Positions 1 to 11,559 of a stretch of DNA of 64,000 nucleotides are shown here, piece by piece. The notes below the pieces were generated by a model. That model saw only the letters and a list, made by a program, of their open reading frames with translations, searched no databases and was not told the DNA's origin. Source of the stretch: Xanthostigma xanthostigma (Eukaryota; Arthropoda; Insecta; Raphidioptera; Raphidiidae); the NCBI GenBank assembly GCA_963575645.1, contig OY754464.1:7440001-7504000 (forward strand), read 5' to 3'. Position 1 is the first letter of the stretch, and each line of letters opens with the position of its first letter. Both the position numbers and the translations under genes were made by a program.

Positions 1-401
1 ATACTTCTGTCTTTTTTTAAGCTCTGGCGTACCCAGGATGGCAAAACAAGCACGGGGGACCCGGCTTAAGAAATTTCTAATCTGCCCCCTCTTGGGCCAA
101 AAGCTGGGTACGCCCGTGTTAACGTCATAGAAAAAAACAAAGTTTTTGAAACAGAGATACTTTATTCAGATTGAATGCAAGTACATCAACCAATCCTATC
201 ATCGGAGAAATCAGGGAATTACATCGAAGAAAGAGATGCAGATATATTTTCGATACTTTTGTTGCCTTCACTCACCGCATATTGAGTAGATAGACAATTA
301 TTCATATAGTAAATTATTAAATATATGTAAAACATGATCACACCCTAGATACATAATCTACTATTATCAAAATAATCGAGTTTTTTTTATGACTGCAGAA
401 A
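1..401. other. Intergenic; short inverted-repeat remnant
   Basis: No gene seen. A perfect 11-bp inverted repeat (GGCGTACCCAG at about 27-37, CTGGGTACGCC at about 103-113) suggests the remains of a small fold-back transposon. The last 8 bases (394-401) are the left target duplication of the hAT element that follows. Confidence 0.4.
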
Positions 402-915
402 CAGGGTTGCCAGACGTACGAGAAATCTCGTAGCATTACGAGATTTACAGTTTTTGTACGAGATACAAGAATAACAAAGTACAATTTTGTACGAGATTTT
501 AACAATGATGACTGCCTTCGCTAGATATCAGCCAAAAATTGTAAGAATTTGCATATTTGCCTACTTCAAACACCACAAAACGATCGACTGGGCGCATCTT
601 TAAATGCACTATCTCATCACTATATGAAAGTAGACAACTTGAGTGGGGAATCCCCGTTTAATGTATTTATTTGTTGTTGTCCTTATTACACTAATGTTAA
701 TCACTATCAGTTCTAATTGTTTCATTTGAATTGACAGCTAAAAGCGCAAAGAATATGACTACACAAAGTTAAATAGTATAGTAAATAGCATAAATATTAT
801 AAATTTTATTCGATATACCTACTTTAAATTTATACTTGTACGACATTAACAGTTGAAAGTAGGAGATATTTAGCAACACTGGTACGAGAAAAAAATCCGT
901 CATCTGGCAACCCTG
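402..915. mobile_element. Non-autonomous hAT DNA transposon
   Basis: The element opens with CAGGGTTGCCAGA and closes with its reverse complement TCTGGCAACCCTG. It is flanked by a perfect 8-bp direct repeat, TGCAGAAA, at 394-401 and 916-923. An 8-bp duplication with CAGxGTTGCCAG-type termini is diagnostic of the hAT superfamily. No transposase reading frame is visible in the 514 bp, so it must have been moved by an enzyme supplied elsewhere. The identical duplications suggest a fairly recent insertion. Words such as TACGAGA recur just inside both ends and may be subterminal protein-binding repeats. Confidence 0.9.
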
Positions 916-1179
916 TGCAGAAATTACCTACGTGTTTTTTTCTAGTCTACAGAGATAATTCATTCAAATTCGATAGACAGTCTTGATTCAATTTCGCAGT
1001 TTGAATTTTATTATAAGGCGCAATTAGTGTTTTTATGGAGCGGATGATTTAATATAGCGAACTCCTGCCATGATATAACACAAGAGAACATTCCCTGGCA
1101 TCCAGCCAGAGTCAACCTGTTCCACTTGTCAGTAGCGCAACTTAGTTTTTTAAAGTAGTTTTCCGATGAAAAGTTGTCG

Positions 1180-1625
1180 AGAAAATTCCAGCCAATTGGG
1201 CGGCGGGATCATCCCAACTTCAAAACGTTGACATTTGACATTGTATAATAAAGAAAATAAAGTTTTTAATATCCCGTGAGGTGACACGGGTAATGGCTAG
1301 TATTCAATATGATAGTTGCTATTCGTTGCCATGGTTACCTACACAATATGTTGCACGTCATGTAAAAATTAATCGAAGTATGCTTAACTAGTTTATTTCT
1401 GACAGATCTACAAAACAAAAGAACAGCTGATTTTTTTTATTTTCAAAATATTTCCGAAACTATAAAGTTTAGAAAAAAGGCTTTTTCACAAAACTGCCTT
1501 GAAAAAATAAATACAATAATGCGCCGGTATGAAAAGTATACTATTATTGTATAAAAAACACCGTTATAGCATATATTTTTACGTATGCGCCGATTTTCCC
1601 CAAAAATAATAGAACTCGTAAAAAT
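1180..1625. mobile_element. MITE-A copy, partial
   Basis: This is the first of about seven copies of a family defined within this window. It begins with CCAGCCAATTGGGCG, passes through GGTAATGGCTAGTATTCAAT and TTGCCATGGTTACC, and stops in the GCGCCGATTTTCCCC stretch, so the far third is missing. Related copies lie at 17025-17645, 30430-31030, 31033-31250, 40670-40940, 45597-46230 and 52775-53404. It has no coding capacity. Confidence 0.75.
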
Positions 1626-2609
1626 ATCTAAGAATGATAAGAAAATTATGATAAAAAAGTCATATTTCTCTTAAAACTTTAACACCCTGTAGTTCAAAAA
1701 TCAAGAGGTTTAGGACATATGTTGATATTAACGTTTCATCTTAAAATCGCTCAAGAATTCACACCCTTAAGTATCGGCACTTAATTAATAAACATCCTGT
1801 ATATAACTCTATTTTCTGTCATGTAGTGCGAATATTCGCTCGGATAAATGTCAGTTTCGACTGGAAACCTTGCTTTTAAACAGTACGCTATCGTTAAGTA
1901 TTTATTACAATATTTAAACATTAGACTAATATCTATTTTTTTTTTATTATATAAGTGCTCAGCATCAAAGGCTATAATATGCACTATAAAAAAATATACA
2001 ATATGGGGTAATATGTAGTAAAGGTAAGTAAGTTTTTTTTGTATATATAATACTCATGTTTACTTACACATACACACACTCATTCATACACTAATATCTA
2101 TTCTTTTCATAGAAAACAGTTTGAAATTTTGTAAAATTCGATCATAGGAACTACACGATACAAAGTTTTAGACTTTGAGTATGATAAGCTCCATTTGAAA
2201 TACTTCTATTGTCGTTTTTGGTGCGGGATTTCCGATTATTTTATATTACGATAGATTTGAGAACATGTTTTTGGGATATTTGTCTCAAAATGTTGATTGT
2301 TGATGCGGAGAGTTACTCAGTCAATTAATCACTTAGTTTTATCGTAATTTAGTGAAGGGAATGATAAAAATTGAATTCTCTGCCACTGCCTTTAGGGGCT
2401 GTGAAATGCGGGAGTCCCACAAGCACTGTCACCTGTTAGCATTGCGCTTTCAACTCTTTCAACACTCACATACGATTAGCGTTTGTTTGAGCTCCTGTGG
2501 GATCATTTGGGATTAGAATTGAGAGTCTTTTTAAATATTGACTGTTAAATTTTAAACGTTATGTTGAAACAGTTACAGAAAAGTTGATCTTAAAAAATCA
2601 TTTAAATTA
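1626..2609. other. Intergenic, no recognised feature
   Basis: AT-rich sequence with poly-T tracts and a CA-rich stretch near 2065-2085. The only long open frame here (about 67 codons, minus strand) has no recognisable similarity and ordinary AT-rich composition, so it is not called. Confidence 0.4.
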
Positions 2610-2904
2610 TTGGAAGATTAAAGGATGAATCCTGGTGGCATAAGATCGATGAACTAAGCAAATACTGAAGGTTTTTTTATTGCATTTTATTGTCTGACGT
2701 TTCGGCAAACTTTATGCCATCTTCGGAGAGTCTAGAAGAATTATATATAAAAAGTTTTAAATTATTGTTGTTAATCTTCTAGATTTTCCGAAGATGGCAT
2801 AAAGTTTGCCGAAACGTCAGACAATAAAATGCAATAAAAAAACCTTCAGTATTTGCTTAGTTCATCGATCCTATGTCACCAGGATTCATCCTTTAATCTT
2901 CCAA
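2610..2904. repeat. Fold-back element with hammerhead-like core
   Basis: Two near-identical inverted arms of about 130 bp (2610-2742 and 2774-2904) flank a short AT-rich loop, so a transcript would fold into a long hairpin. Each arm carries the same motif; on + it is at 2788-2818. It reads CCGAAGA, then a stem of GGCA paired with TGCC around a short loop, then GAAACGTC. That resembles the hammerhead ribozyme core CUGANGA-stem II-GAAA, with C in place of the U. Such motifs are known from terminal repeats of Penelope-like retroelements and from retrozymes. Inferred only from sequence pattern. Confidence 0.6.
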
Positions 2905-4814
2905 CATTTAAACAGGATCATCATAACTCTAAATTATTAGAGTTATTTTTCACAATTTAGATTATTATTCTAGATTTTTCAGTGTTCTCACAGATATTTT
3001 TTCAAATTTGGTCTCCACGAAAAGCGCTTTTATTTTTACGCGATAATATATAGCCTATGTCCATCCTGAAAGTCCATTCTAAATATTGGCGAAAAATTTT
3101 TGAAATCGAATGAGTAGGTACTTTCGGAGATTACCTCCTACATCCAAACTTCCGAGCTTTACTTAATATTAGTATAGATAATAGGGACTACACATAGATA
3201 GAGAGATTATTATCATTATTGACCTATACAAAGGTATAAATTCGTCAGTAGATACATACATAAGTATACAATGAAATATGTTAGTTAAAAAATACAAATT
3301 TACAAATAAATAAAATATAAAATATACGAGTGGTTGAAGTTACTAGTTTCTATGTTTCTACTCTGATAACTTATAATATCGAGTACTTGTTTTCCGTTTC
3401 CACTTATGTTTTTTACAGAAACCTATTCTTTTTTTCCTCAATCATATATGGTATTCTGTGGAACGTCTGAAAATTAACACATTCTCATTTACAAATCTTA
3501 TTTGATAATCAATTCGCAGAAATATTATAATAAGATTGTATACAACTATCAATCGAAAAAACACTAAGTACCTACTTACGTTACGAGTAACTGACAAGTG
3601 TTATTGCCATTTGGCAATACCTACGATCGTAAATTAGCAAGGCGTTTCGCAGAAACGAAACACTGTGTTATGTAGTAATGATATGCAAAATTGTTAATTT
3701 TTATTGCAATTATGAATGTTACTTAGAAATCACATTGATAATATAACTGTTGAAAAATAATACGAACTTTTACAAAATAACAGGTTACTAATAATAATTA
3801 AGTATATTTGTTATCTACTTATATTATAAATAAGTATATCTCAATATGTCTCAAGCCACTCGTACTACCCTAATATCTATATGAAAAGTTAATCGATAAA
3901 GGGGAAAAGAAAAAAGACTTGTCAAATAATTTATGAAAAGCTTTTGAATGGTACCAAATTTGGCACCTCCACCCCATCACCTGGAGGTGAGGAGGGAGGT
4001 AACTTAAAAAAATTAAACGGGAATCCTGATATTTTATTGCAGATTTGGATTCCTTGCATCAAAATACGTAAGTTTTTTCTAAACAGTTTTTCAAATTTTT
4101 GAATACGCTGAACTTCTAAAAATTATTATTCTTTCATCATACCACCCAATAACTACAAGAAATTCACATTAAATTCACAAAAAACTGAGGGGAGGAGGCA
4201 ATTTTTAATTTTTAAATGAAAATTTTTAATTTTATTGCAAATTCGGATTCAGTGCCGAAAAATAAGAATGTTTTGGCCGTATCATTGTATTAAGTTGTAA
4301 CATAAAGTGAAACAAAATGAATTTTTCTGTTAAGAGTTTTATCATCAATATCAAGCTTTCCCCCCTGGGTGGATAGCTTTTTCAGTAACAAATGAAAACG
4401 TATTTTTGCTTTTTGTGAAACGTCGAGATCTGATGAAAACTCGATTTTCAAAAATCGGACCGAAACCAAAAAAATTTTCAATAGCGAAAGATTAACAAGG
4501 ATGCTATAGTATCTAATAAATAGCCGGTGCTCTGAAGTAAAAGGTATCTACATAAAATATAGGTAATGTCTGATGATAAAAATCAAGCATTATTTTATCA
4601 GAAAATGACAATAATTGTTATTTTTGGATAACAGTTTTAATTTTACAATAACTGTTATAAAAGAACTGTTACTGATAGTTTGTTCATCAGTGAAATACAT
4701 GTGTCAATTTGATTAGGTTCATGACCTTGACTTTATCCCCGTGAGTACGGCACTGGGCAGTTCCATCAATGAATTAACATAAACAAACGAGCGGTTTTAA
4801 CAAGATTTAAAATA
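2905..4814. other. Intergenic; diverged internal duplications
   Basis: No gene seen. From about 3950 to 4470, phrases such as ATTTTATTGCAGATTTGGATTC and ATTTTATTGCAAATTCGGATTC recur with G/C-rich motifs (CACCTGGAGGTGAGG, GAGGGGAGGAGGC), indicating two or three diverged copies of a repeat of about 200 bp. The rest is unremarkable AT-rich sequence. Confidence 0.35.
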
Positions 4815-4922
4815 TATAAACAATAGCGCGCTGACAACATCCAGCAGTCTGTTGGTAATCCGTCGTGGTGTGAAGATTGCATCTTTTAAATACAATATCT
4901 GTGTATGTGAACCACTTTACAA
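4815..4922 (+). promoter_or_regulatory. Putative promoter and non-coding exon 1 of LRR1
   Basis: A TATA box (TATAAA, 4815-4820) lies about 31 bases before an initiator-like GCAGTC whose A is at 4846. The following sequence ends in ACAA followed by a strong donor, GTAAGT, at 4923. The acceptor that pairs naturally with it is the polypyrimidine-TCAG at 6131-6134, four bases before the LRR1 ATG. This gives a 5' untranslated exon of about 77 bases and an intron of about 1.2 kb that contains the Helitron piece and the duplicated block described below. All of this is pattern-based inference without transcript data. Confidence 0.45.
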
Positions 4923-4981
4923 GTAAGTTTAGTTTAAACAAAAATAATTATTCGAAAATTATTACTGTTGAATATTCATTA

Positions 4982-5212
4982 CTAGTGGTCCCGTCCGGTT
5001 TCACCCGGGTGTAAAAGAACGAATGGGGAAGGGAGGAACATGAGTACACACATTCATCTTAGTTTACCGAGATGAATGCTGTGTCCAAATTTCATGAAGA
5101 TAGGAGTTAACGTTTAAAAGTTTTTGTCGATACTTTTTTTTAATTAATTAAATAAAATTAAAATAAATTTAAATGTAAGCCTTAGAAGAGGAGCCATGTA
5201 GAAAAATAAAAT
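4982..5212 (-). mobile_element. Helitron-A 3' part
   Basis: Read on the minus strand, this piece ends in CACCCGGGTGAAACCGGACGGGACC and CTAG, the same terminus as the complete copy at 29874-30378, and it continues inwards through the same AT-rich segment. CTAG followed by T at the 3' end is the Helitron hallmark. The 5' part and the tRNA-like module are absent. It sits inside the predicted 5'UTR intron of LRR1. Confidence 0.75.
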
Positions 5213-5577
5213 ACATCTTCAGATTAAATTTTTCTACAATCAAAAGGACAGTAATCTGGATTTCCAAAATTCATCACCGTGTCTTTCAAATTAAGTTAAC
5301 TGTGTACCAAAATGTTTTTCGGCAAAAATAATCCATCTTGCAGACTTAGACTACTTGCTGGCAAGTGAGCTGGTGCTTTAAAAACGATTATTTTTCGAGC
5401 TGGATCCATTTAAAATTGAGTAAAGATTTGCTGTCAACACCTTTTTGATAACGCTTGAATAAGTAGACCCAAGATAATTAAGAAAATATAATAAAAAAAA
5501 CATCATCTGAATAATAGATTATTTTTGCTTTGCAAAATTAGATACCGTTTTTTCTTTATTCGTATTTTAAATTAAAA

Positions 5578-6008
5578 ATAGTTATTGGCGTAACTAGTAG
5601 TCTAAGTCATTCATCGCGCTGACAGGTCATGACTTAGCCTAGAAGTTGCGCCCATAATTTAATTCAACAATTGCGCGTTATTCATGTTTTAATTATAATG
5701 AAATGTTGTAAATATCTATTTATTTCTTTATAAAAAAAAACTGTCAATACTAACAGCACCAAACAGCACGATTCAATGTTTTGGTTTGAGGTTAGCCGGT
5801 TATGAATAAACTTCATGTCGAAAACATTCGGCCTCTCAATTTTAGTCTCAATGGGTAACAACGGAGTTGTTGTTACCTACTATTTCGTTACGACTCAGAA
5901 AATATAGTTATTGAGTTATGACAAGTAATTGTCACCAGTCGGTAAATGGCTATTTATGGTTCGGTTTTTAGGCATGATAAAGCATGAATAACGCGCAGGA
6001 GTTGAATA
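5578..6008 (+). repeat. Block duplicated at 41372-41840: two adjacent inverted-repeat units
   Basis: The block has two parts. The first (about 5582-5658) is a palindrome whose arms read TTATTGGCGTAACTAGTAG and ATGACTTAGCCTAGAAG. The second (about 5661-6008) is an element with 25-bp inverted ends containing GCGCGTTATTCATG and CATGAATAACGCGC. Both parts appear in the same order and spacing, inverted, at 41372-41840. Relative to the nearest downstream LRR gene (LRR1 here, LRR3 there) the orientation is the same. This could be a composite transposon, or upstream DNA duplicated along with the LRR genes. Confidence 0.7.
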
Positions 6009-6138
6009 AAATTTGTTTTAATTTTTTTTAATATTATTTTATAATTACACAGTTTTTATTAATTTTTACTGTCAAAAAAATTTTATAAACTGAATGCGAA
6101 ATTTCTACACTCAATATTATGTTTATTTTTTCAGAACG

Positions 6139-7722
6139 ATGGCAAAAATTGGAATCATTTTGTTGTTAATATCAATGACAATCAATATTTTATGGGCTCA
6201 AGAAAGAAAACCAACAATTTATCTTAAGACATTCAAAACACATAAAGAATGTCCTGATTCATCAAAACCAGAAGCTGCTATCTCAACAGAAAAAGATTTG
6301 GAGGAAGAAACAAAGGAATATACTTCAACAAACCTAACTTCAACTGCGCTAGGAGACGAACCGTTCCAAGTTCAGTACTTCAGGTTTTTCTTTGGGTCTG
6401 TCGATAACATTGAAGATGGAGCGTTCACAGCCGCTTGTAACTTGAAAATTTTATTACTGAGTGTTAACAAAATAACTAAACTAAATCAGCAAATGTTTCG
6501 TGGTCTAAAATCAATAGAAACTATTGAACTTGATCATAATGCCATTGAATCGATAGAACCAAATACTTTCAGTGAGTTGAATAGATTGAAGTCTTTGAAT
6601 TTAGGTTATAATTTTGTAGCAAATCTAGAATCTGGTACATTTAAAGGTTTGGAGTCATTGGAACACTTGGATCTTGGTGGTTCAGAAACAATTTATAATC
6701 TTTCAGAAACATTTATGCATTTAAAAAGTTTGAAAACTTTGATGTTAAATGATTTAAATTTGCAATATTTGGACGCTAATAATTTCGCAGGATTGAAATC
6801 TTTAGTGAAACTTAATTTAAGAAGAAATCAAATAGCCACTATTGAACCTGGTACTTTTAGTGACTTGAACAATCTTTTGGTTCTAGATCTTTTTGAAAAT
6901 GCACTTACTGATATCACCGAAAATATTTTTAAAGGGCTTGGGAACTTACAGAGGCTAGATTTACACGGGAACAAAATAAAAAACTTGCAATCTTCAGCAT
7001 TCATCCATTTGCCAAATTTGACTGAATTATTATTATTCGATAATGAAATCAGCGAAATAAGTCCTGATATGTTTGTTGGATTAAACAAACTAAAAAAGTT
7101 AGATATTGGAAATAATAAGATTGAAAAAGTTTCGGCAGAAACATTTAAACATTTAACAGAACTGGAAGCTCTTTATCTAAATTCTAATAACATTGTTTCA
7201 GTGGATAAAAATGCATTCTTAGGACTCGATAATTTATTTTATTTGTGGTTGTTTGGAAATTCTATTGAAACGTTAGAAAAATCTACTTTGGATCGTTTGG
7301 TAAAATTACGAGTTATTATGCTAGGCGAGAACAAATTGAAACATATTGAAACTGACATGTTTAATGAATTAAAAGATCTTACCAACCTTGATTTAAATCA
7401 AAACGAAATCGAATCTATAAATCCGGGTTCATTTGTTACCTTAGGACAATTGACTGCTTTAGACTTAACCGGCAATAAATTAAGCACTATTAGGAATGGT
7501 ACTTTTACTGGATTGTCTTCATTAGCGGAATTAATTTTAGAAAACAACGAAATCAGTTCAATTGAAAATGGTGCTTTGAGTCCATTGACGAATTTGATTT
7601 ATTTTAATTTTCAAAACAATCCTCTAGGCGCTATTGACGCCGATCTGCTAAAAGGATTGTGCAGATTAGAAAGTGTCTATGTGGGAGAACATATCGAAAT
7701 GAAAGTGCCACATTGTGACTAA
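6139..7722 (+). CDS. LRR1: secreted leucine-rich-repeat protein
   Basis: A single coding exon encodes 527 residues. The frame also has an ATG at 6094, but I start at 6139 because a polypyrimidine-TCAG acceptor ends at 6134 and because this start gives a clean signal peptide (MAKIGIILLLISM, cleavage near WAQ at residues 19-21). The N-terminal domain (to about residue 95) carries CPDSSKP and the family motif TNLTSTALGDEP. It is followed by 17 LRRs of 24 residues, LxxLxLxxNxIxxIxxxxFxxL, and a C-terminal cap with GLCRL and a final HCD. There is no membrane segment, so it is probably extracellular. A polyadenylation signal lies 10 bases past the stop. LRRs of this type usually bind protein ligands; the ligand is unknown. 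It resembles insect acid-labile-subunit-like or LRR15-like proteins only in general architecture. Confidence 0.9.
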   Translation: MAKIGIILLLISMTINILWAQERKPTIYLKTFKTHKECPDSSKPEAAISTEKDLEEETKEYTSTNLTSTALGDEPFQVQYFRFFFGSVDNIEDGAFTAACNLKILLLSVNKITKLNQQMFRGLKSIETIELDHNAIESIEPNTFSELNRLKSLNLGYNFVANLESGTFKGLESLEHLDLGGSETIYNLSETFMHLKSLKTLMLNDLNLQYLDANNFAGLKSLVKLNLRRNQIATIEPGTFSDLNNLLVLDLFENALTDITENIFKGLGNLQRLDLHGNKIKNLQSSAFIHLPNLTELLLFDNEISEISPDMFVGLNKLKKLDIGNNKIEKVSAETFKHLTELEALYLNSNNIVSVDKNAFLGLDNLFYLWLFGNSIETLEKSTLDRLVKLRVIMLGENKLKHIETDMFNELKDLTNLDLNQNEIESINPGSFVTLGQLTALDLTGNKLSTIRNGTFTGLSSLAELILENNEISSIENGALSPLTNLIYFNFQNNPLGAIDADLLKGLCRLESVYVGEHIEMKVPHCD

Positions 7723-7732
7723 GTTTTTTAAA

Positions 7733-7738
7733 AATAAA
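7733..7738 (+). terminator. Polyadenylation signal of LRR1
   Basis: A canonical AATAAA lies 11 bases after the LRR1 stop codon. If it is used, the 3' untranslated region is very short. Confidence 0.6.
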
Positions 7739-8405
7739 AACATTTTTCGCCTACCGAACATAATTGAGGTTAGAGTACGATAACTCGATGTGCAAAATAT
7801 CCATTGGACATACACAATTATTATTGTATATAACATATAACAGTGTTATAAGCTGTTTTTTGTGCGATTTTTTGTTTTATTACAATTACCTACCCCACAG
7901 TCAACAATCGGGTTGGTGAGATGGAGATGCAAAATTAATCTTGCCCAATATTTTTTGTCTTTTTTATCGTACGTGCGGTGTTCAATAAGAATATTCTGAT
8001 CGACAAAGTTGTCTGCGGTCTGCCGTCAGGAATGCACAATATATAAAAAGTGCCTATTCGATATCGCATATTATCAAAATTATTTAATTTATGTTAAAAA
8101 GTATTCAGAATATTCGAATAAGCCCGTTAATATTCTAACAAACTATAGTTTATTTATAGTAGGTTTTTTTAAGTTGTTTAACTTGTTGATAGAATATTTT
8201 TGTGTTTAAGTTCTAGCGCTACTAATTATAATAATACATTTTGTGCTATTTATATGGGTTATTTATTTCTGGTTTTTGATAAATTTTGTCACGAAAACCA
8301 AAGATGAGGCCAAGAAATCGAAGCTGGTCTTTGTGGTCAGTATTGTTACTAATCAAAAATGTATGTTTGCATACGTTTTTTAAGATTTTATAGTTAGAAA
8401 ATAAT
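7739..8405. other. Intergenic, no recognised feature
   Basis: AT-rich sequence downstream of LRR1. The short open frame at about 8009-8209 looks random and has no recognisable domain. Confidence 0.35.
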
Positions 8406-9430
8406 ACAGCGTGATTATTTTTTTAAAAGCGTGTAGAAATCAAATAGACGAACAAATATTTCAAGTAACCTTTTTATCAAGACTCAAAAATAAGAAAGAC
8501 ACGGCTTATATTAAATTTTATCAAATTTTGAGGTCGGTGCTGGCGTTATGTTATGTCATTATGGAAATATGTCATGTCATTATCAAGTATTCACAGAAAT
8601 TGTTCAAAGTTGTCCCCGTTTTGTAGGACACAAAGATGCGTTTGTCGTATAGTCATGTTTCTGTGGGATGCATTAGGATGCATTGCCGTTTCGTGTTATC
8701 ATTTATTTTAGTGATGTGCCGGATATCCGTATCCGTATCCGCGGATATCCGAGGGAGAAGAAAGATCCGTATCCGTATCCGTTAGTTTTTGGCGGATCAT
8801 TTACGGATCTTTTACCTTATTAATTTTCAATTCATAGATGAAATTTTATATATATAGGTGATTAGGTAATAATGAAAAACTGTTAAATTCCATTCAGATT
8901 ATTTTTTATTTTTTGAAATCGTATTTGGCACCTTTATATTGCAAACATTTATCGTAGTGAGTACTATACCAATAGTACATAGTTCAAAGGTACTAAAAAC
9001 TATCTTTAAAATGAGATATTGCACATCGAACTTTGGAAAGAGACAATCTGTTATGAGAGTTAACTCTTAAAGAGGTTAATAACTTTTTCCCATAACAGAT
9101 AGTCTCTTTCCAAAGGTCGATGTGCAATATTTACCGCCGCGTACTCTAAGAAAGTTAAGATCCGTATCCGTATCCGTGGAACTTGAAACCAAATATCCGT
9201 ATTCAGATTCGTATCCGCGGATATACATTTTTAACAATCCGGCACATCACTAATTTCTTCGCGCGTGTAAACCAGGCTTTTGAATTAATTAAGTAAAATT
9301 ATTTAAGCTTTGAACGGCTGTTTCTCTCTTATTTTTGAGTATTGATAAAAAAATTACTTAAAATATTTGTTCGTCTAGTTGATTTCTACTCGCTGTTAAA
9401 AAAGAAGAATCAACTTAAAAATCATTCTGT
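8406..9430. mobile_element. MITE-B fold-back element, split by a hAT insertion
   Basis: The ends read CAGCGTGATT and AATCATTCTG. Just inside both ends is the inverted segment GTGTAGAAATCAAATAGACG, followed by sequence ending in ACTCAAAAATAAG, so the arms are at least 100 bp. Related copies are at 18129-18596 and 37005-37494. Copy 3 shows the uninterrupted sequence at the point where this copy carries the hAT element 8709-9252. No coding capacity. Confidence 0.8.
8709..9252. mobile_element. Non-autonomous hAT element nested in MITE-B
   Basis: The 16-bp termini are TAGTGATGTGCCGGAT and ATCCGGCACATCACTA. The flanks ATTTATTT (8701-8708) and ATTTCTTC (9253-9260) are an 8-bp target duplication with two differences; the intact MITE-B copy at 37005-37494 has ATTTCTTC once, confirming the insertion. 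Both subterminal regions are built of repeated ATCCGT and CCGCGGATATCC words. A central palindrome of about 110 bp (arms at about 9020-9065 and 9085-9130) adds a second level of fold-back. No transposase is encoded. Confidence 0.85.
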
Positions 9431-10059
9431 ATATGTATGAAAGTTAAAACGTTTGTAAATTTTTAATGTATTAAATGTTTGTAATTTTAATATCTCTAGA
9501 TATGTGAAAATAAGGAAAAATAATGAAAAATACTGTTTTATTTACCAAATTCCCCACTTTATTTCAAAACAGTTCTGTTTAACAACGGTGTTGCGTGGAA
9601 ATTCCGGTTTACGGAATGTGTAATCGTACGTAAGTATAGTACCTACATTATAATTAATATTTTACATATTATTATAGGCGGTTCCACAGACAATTTTCTG
9701 TTTGAATTACTATTTAGATACGCAACGCGAATAACTAATAAACTTATGCTGGGTTGCAGTTATAATTGTCAAAAAAATTGATTTCACAATGACCTTAGAA
9801 TAATTTCAGTTACATTAGATTGTACTCACACAAAACCAAATGATTGTTCTGCATTAAAAAAAGATCGCTTTTTATGCTAAATTTTGATCAAAATGCGTAG
9901 AAAACGTTGTTTCGAAGTGATAACTGTACAAAAAACGATACTAAATACAAGAATACACATTTTAAGAAAAATATCGTTACAATAGATCGATTATTTTTCG
10001 ATTAAAATCGATTTAAAACAAAATGACGTGAAACAATAATATTTGAATTCCAAGTTTTC
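9431..10059. other. Intergenic, no recognised feature
   Basis: AT-rich sequence without a supported gene or repeat structure. A few short runs such as ATCGATTTAAAACA appear, but nothing repeated elsewhere in the window. Confidence 0.3.
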
Positions 10060-10475
10060 AGCCTGCACACGTGGCTGAATTTGCCGCTAGATTCCTTGCT
10101 AAATTCGACTACTAGTTTTCCAGCGCTGCTTTTCCTTAATTGCTTTTATGTGCTCGCTTCACACGAGACGTTTTTTCAAGCTTGTTTTGTGGACAGATCT
10201 TGTGCGCGCGCAGTGACAGTTCAATAATATAAACACAGAGCAAAACGTGTCTGTTCTCTGAGCAGAATGACGCCAAGTTGGTTTGTGGGCGCCCACGTGA
10301 CAAGATACTATTTCCTGATTGGTTCTTGCTCAGAGCTAGCAGAGGACCTAGCAAGAAAAATTGCCCCTGTTCTAATTTTAAAATCCATCTTCTGAGCTAG
10401 CAGGCGAGCCCGCAGTGTCGTCATTTCCAGCCTCGTACCCAGTCTGCCGGCCAGCAGAAGTCCAATTAGTGTTTC
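10060..10475 (-). mobile_element. Degraded copy of the TIR element at 10670-11076, inverted
   Basis: Read on the minus strand, this aligns along most of its length with the next element, sharing the words GTGCTCGCTTCACACGAGA, CAAAACGTGTCTGTT and CCTGATTGGTTCTTGCTC. The ends are eroded and no target duplication is evident. The two copies face each other about 200 bp apart and form a large imperfect inverted repeat. Confidence 0.75.
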
Positions 10476-10669
10476 CAGCCTTTATTCGTATTTTGTGAGC
10501 AGAAAGACGCGTTTCATCGAATTATGACAAAACATGGAATATTTCTATCATGGGCAAATACACTAATATCATTCAATGCATCGTAAATTTTGTTGGTTGA
10601 CTGATTCAAATGAAACAACTATGTCCTCGGTGGTTGGCACCCCTGGCGCGGAGCCCAATTGTCAACCTA

Positions 10670-11076
10670 AAGGCCGCTGCACACGAGGCTAGAAACGCTG
10701 CTAGGAGTTCTGCTAGCCGGTAGGCTGGGTACGAAGCTGGAAATGATGTCACTGCGGGCTGCCTTGCTAGCTCAGAAGATAGGTTTCAAAATTAGAACAG
10801 GCGCTATTTTCTCTGCTAGATTTGTTGCTACGTGTGAGCAAGAACCAATCAGGAAGCAGTATCTTCACGAGGGCACTTGAACACCCACATGGCGTCATTC
10901 TGCCAGACAACAGACACGTTTTGCTCTATGTTTATATTCTGTCACTGCGCGCGCACCAGATATATCCACAAAACACGCTTGAAAAATAATCTCGTGTGAA
11001 GCGAGCACTTAACCAGCGCTAGAAAACTAGTAGGAAAATCTAGCAGCGTATCTATAGCCTCGTGTGCAGTGGCCTT
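10670..11076 (+). mobile_element. TIR transposon (MITE), TA duplication
   Basis: The terminal inverted repeats are AAGGCCGCTGCACACGAGGC and GCCTCGTGTGCAGTGGCCTT, flanked on both sides by TA (10668-10669 and 11077-11078). The 407-bp interior has no coding capacity and is more G/C-rich than its surroundings. TA duplication is compatible with the Tc1/mariner group, but the termini alone do not settle the superfamily. Confidence 0.8.
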
Positions 11077-11559
11077 TAGTTACGGTGCCAATAACATTAC
11101 ACGCTATTTCTATTTCCAAATAAAAGAAATGATCCGTATCACGGATAAATTTTCTATTAATAATTTATTTCCGATGTTTTGAAAGCAAAGATCACTATTG
11201 TTGTTATAAAAAACAAGTAGTACCAACTGTGTTTTCTTGTCATTTACATTTAGTGATATTTGCACAGTATAGTACAGTTTGCTTTAGCAAATGTTTATAG
11301 TTGGTACACAATTCAACAACTCAACTGCTGTATTATGTCTGGGTACGTATAAAACACAATGTTCCTTTTCAAATAAAGTTTGTGAAATCGCTTAGAGGAT
11401 CATGTGTTAAGCCTGGTTCAGATTAAGATTGTTTTCTTAGTTCATCCTAAGTCTCCATAATATCATAAGCCCAGACTTATCATCACGGCGTGATTTCTTT
11501 TGCTTTGGTTAATTTCTATTTGCTTACGTAAACCCTTTTTCTGGTTTGGCAAATTGTGC
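11077..11559. other. Intergenic, no recognised feature
   Basis: Ordinary AT-rich sequence between two mobile-element remains; no gene or repeat is supported. Confidence 0.3.

Noticed and set aside
6094-6138. Upstream ATG extending LRR1 by 15 residues
   Set aside because: It lies before a strong acceptor (TCAG at 6131-6134), and the extra residues would bury the signal peptide behind an internal position.
6828-7088. Open frames antisense to the LRR genes (also 35035-36270 and 38053-38887)
   Set aside because: They mirror the repetitive LRR coding sequence on the other strand and have no domain of their own.
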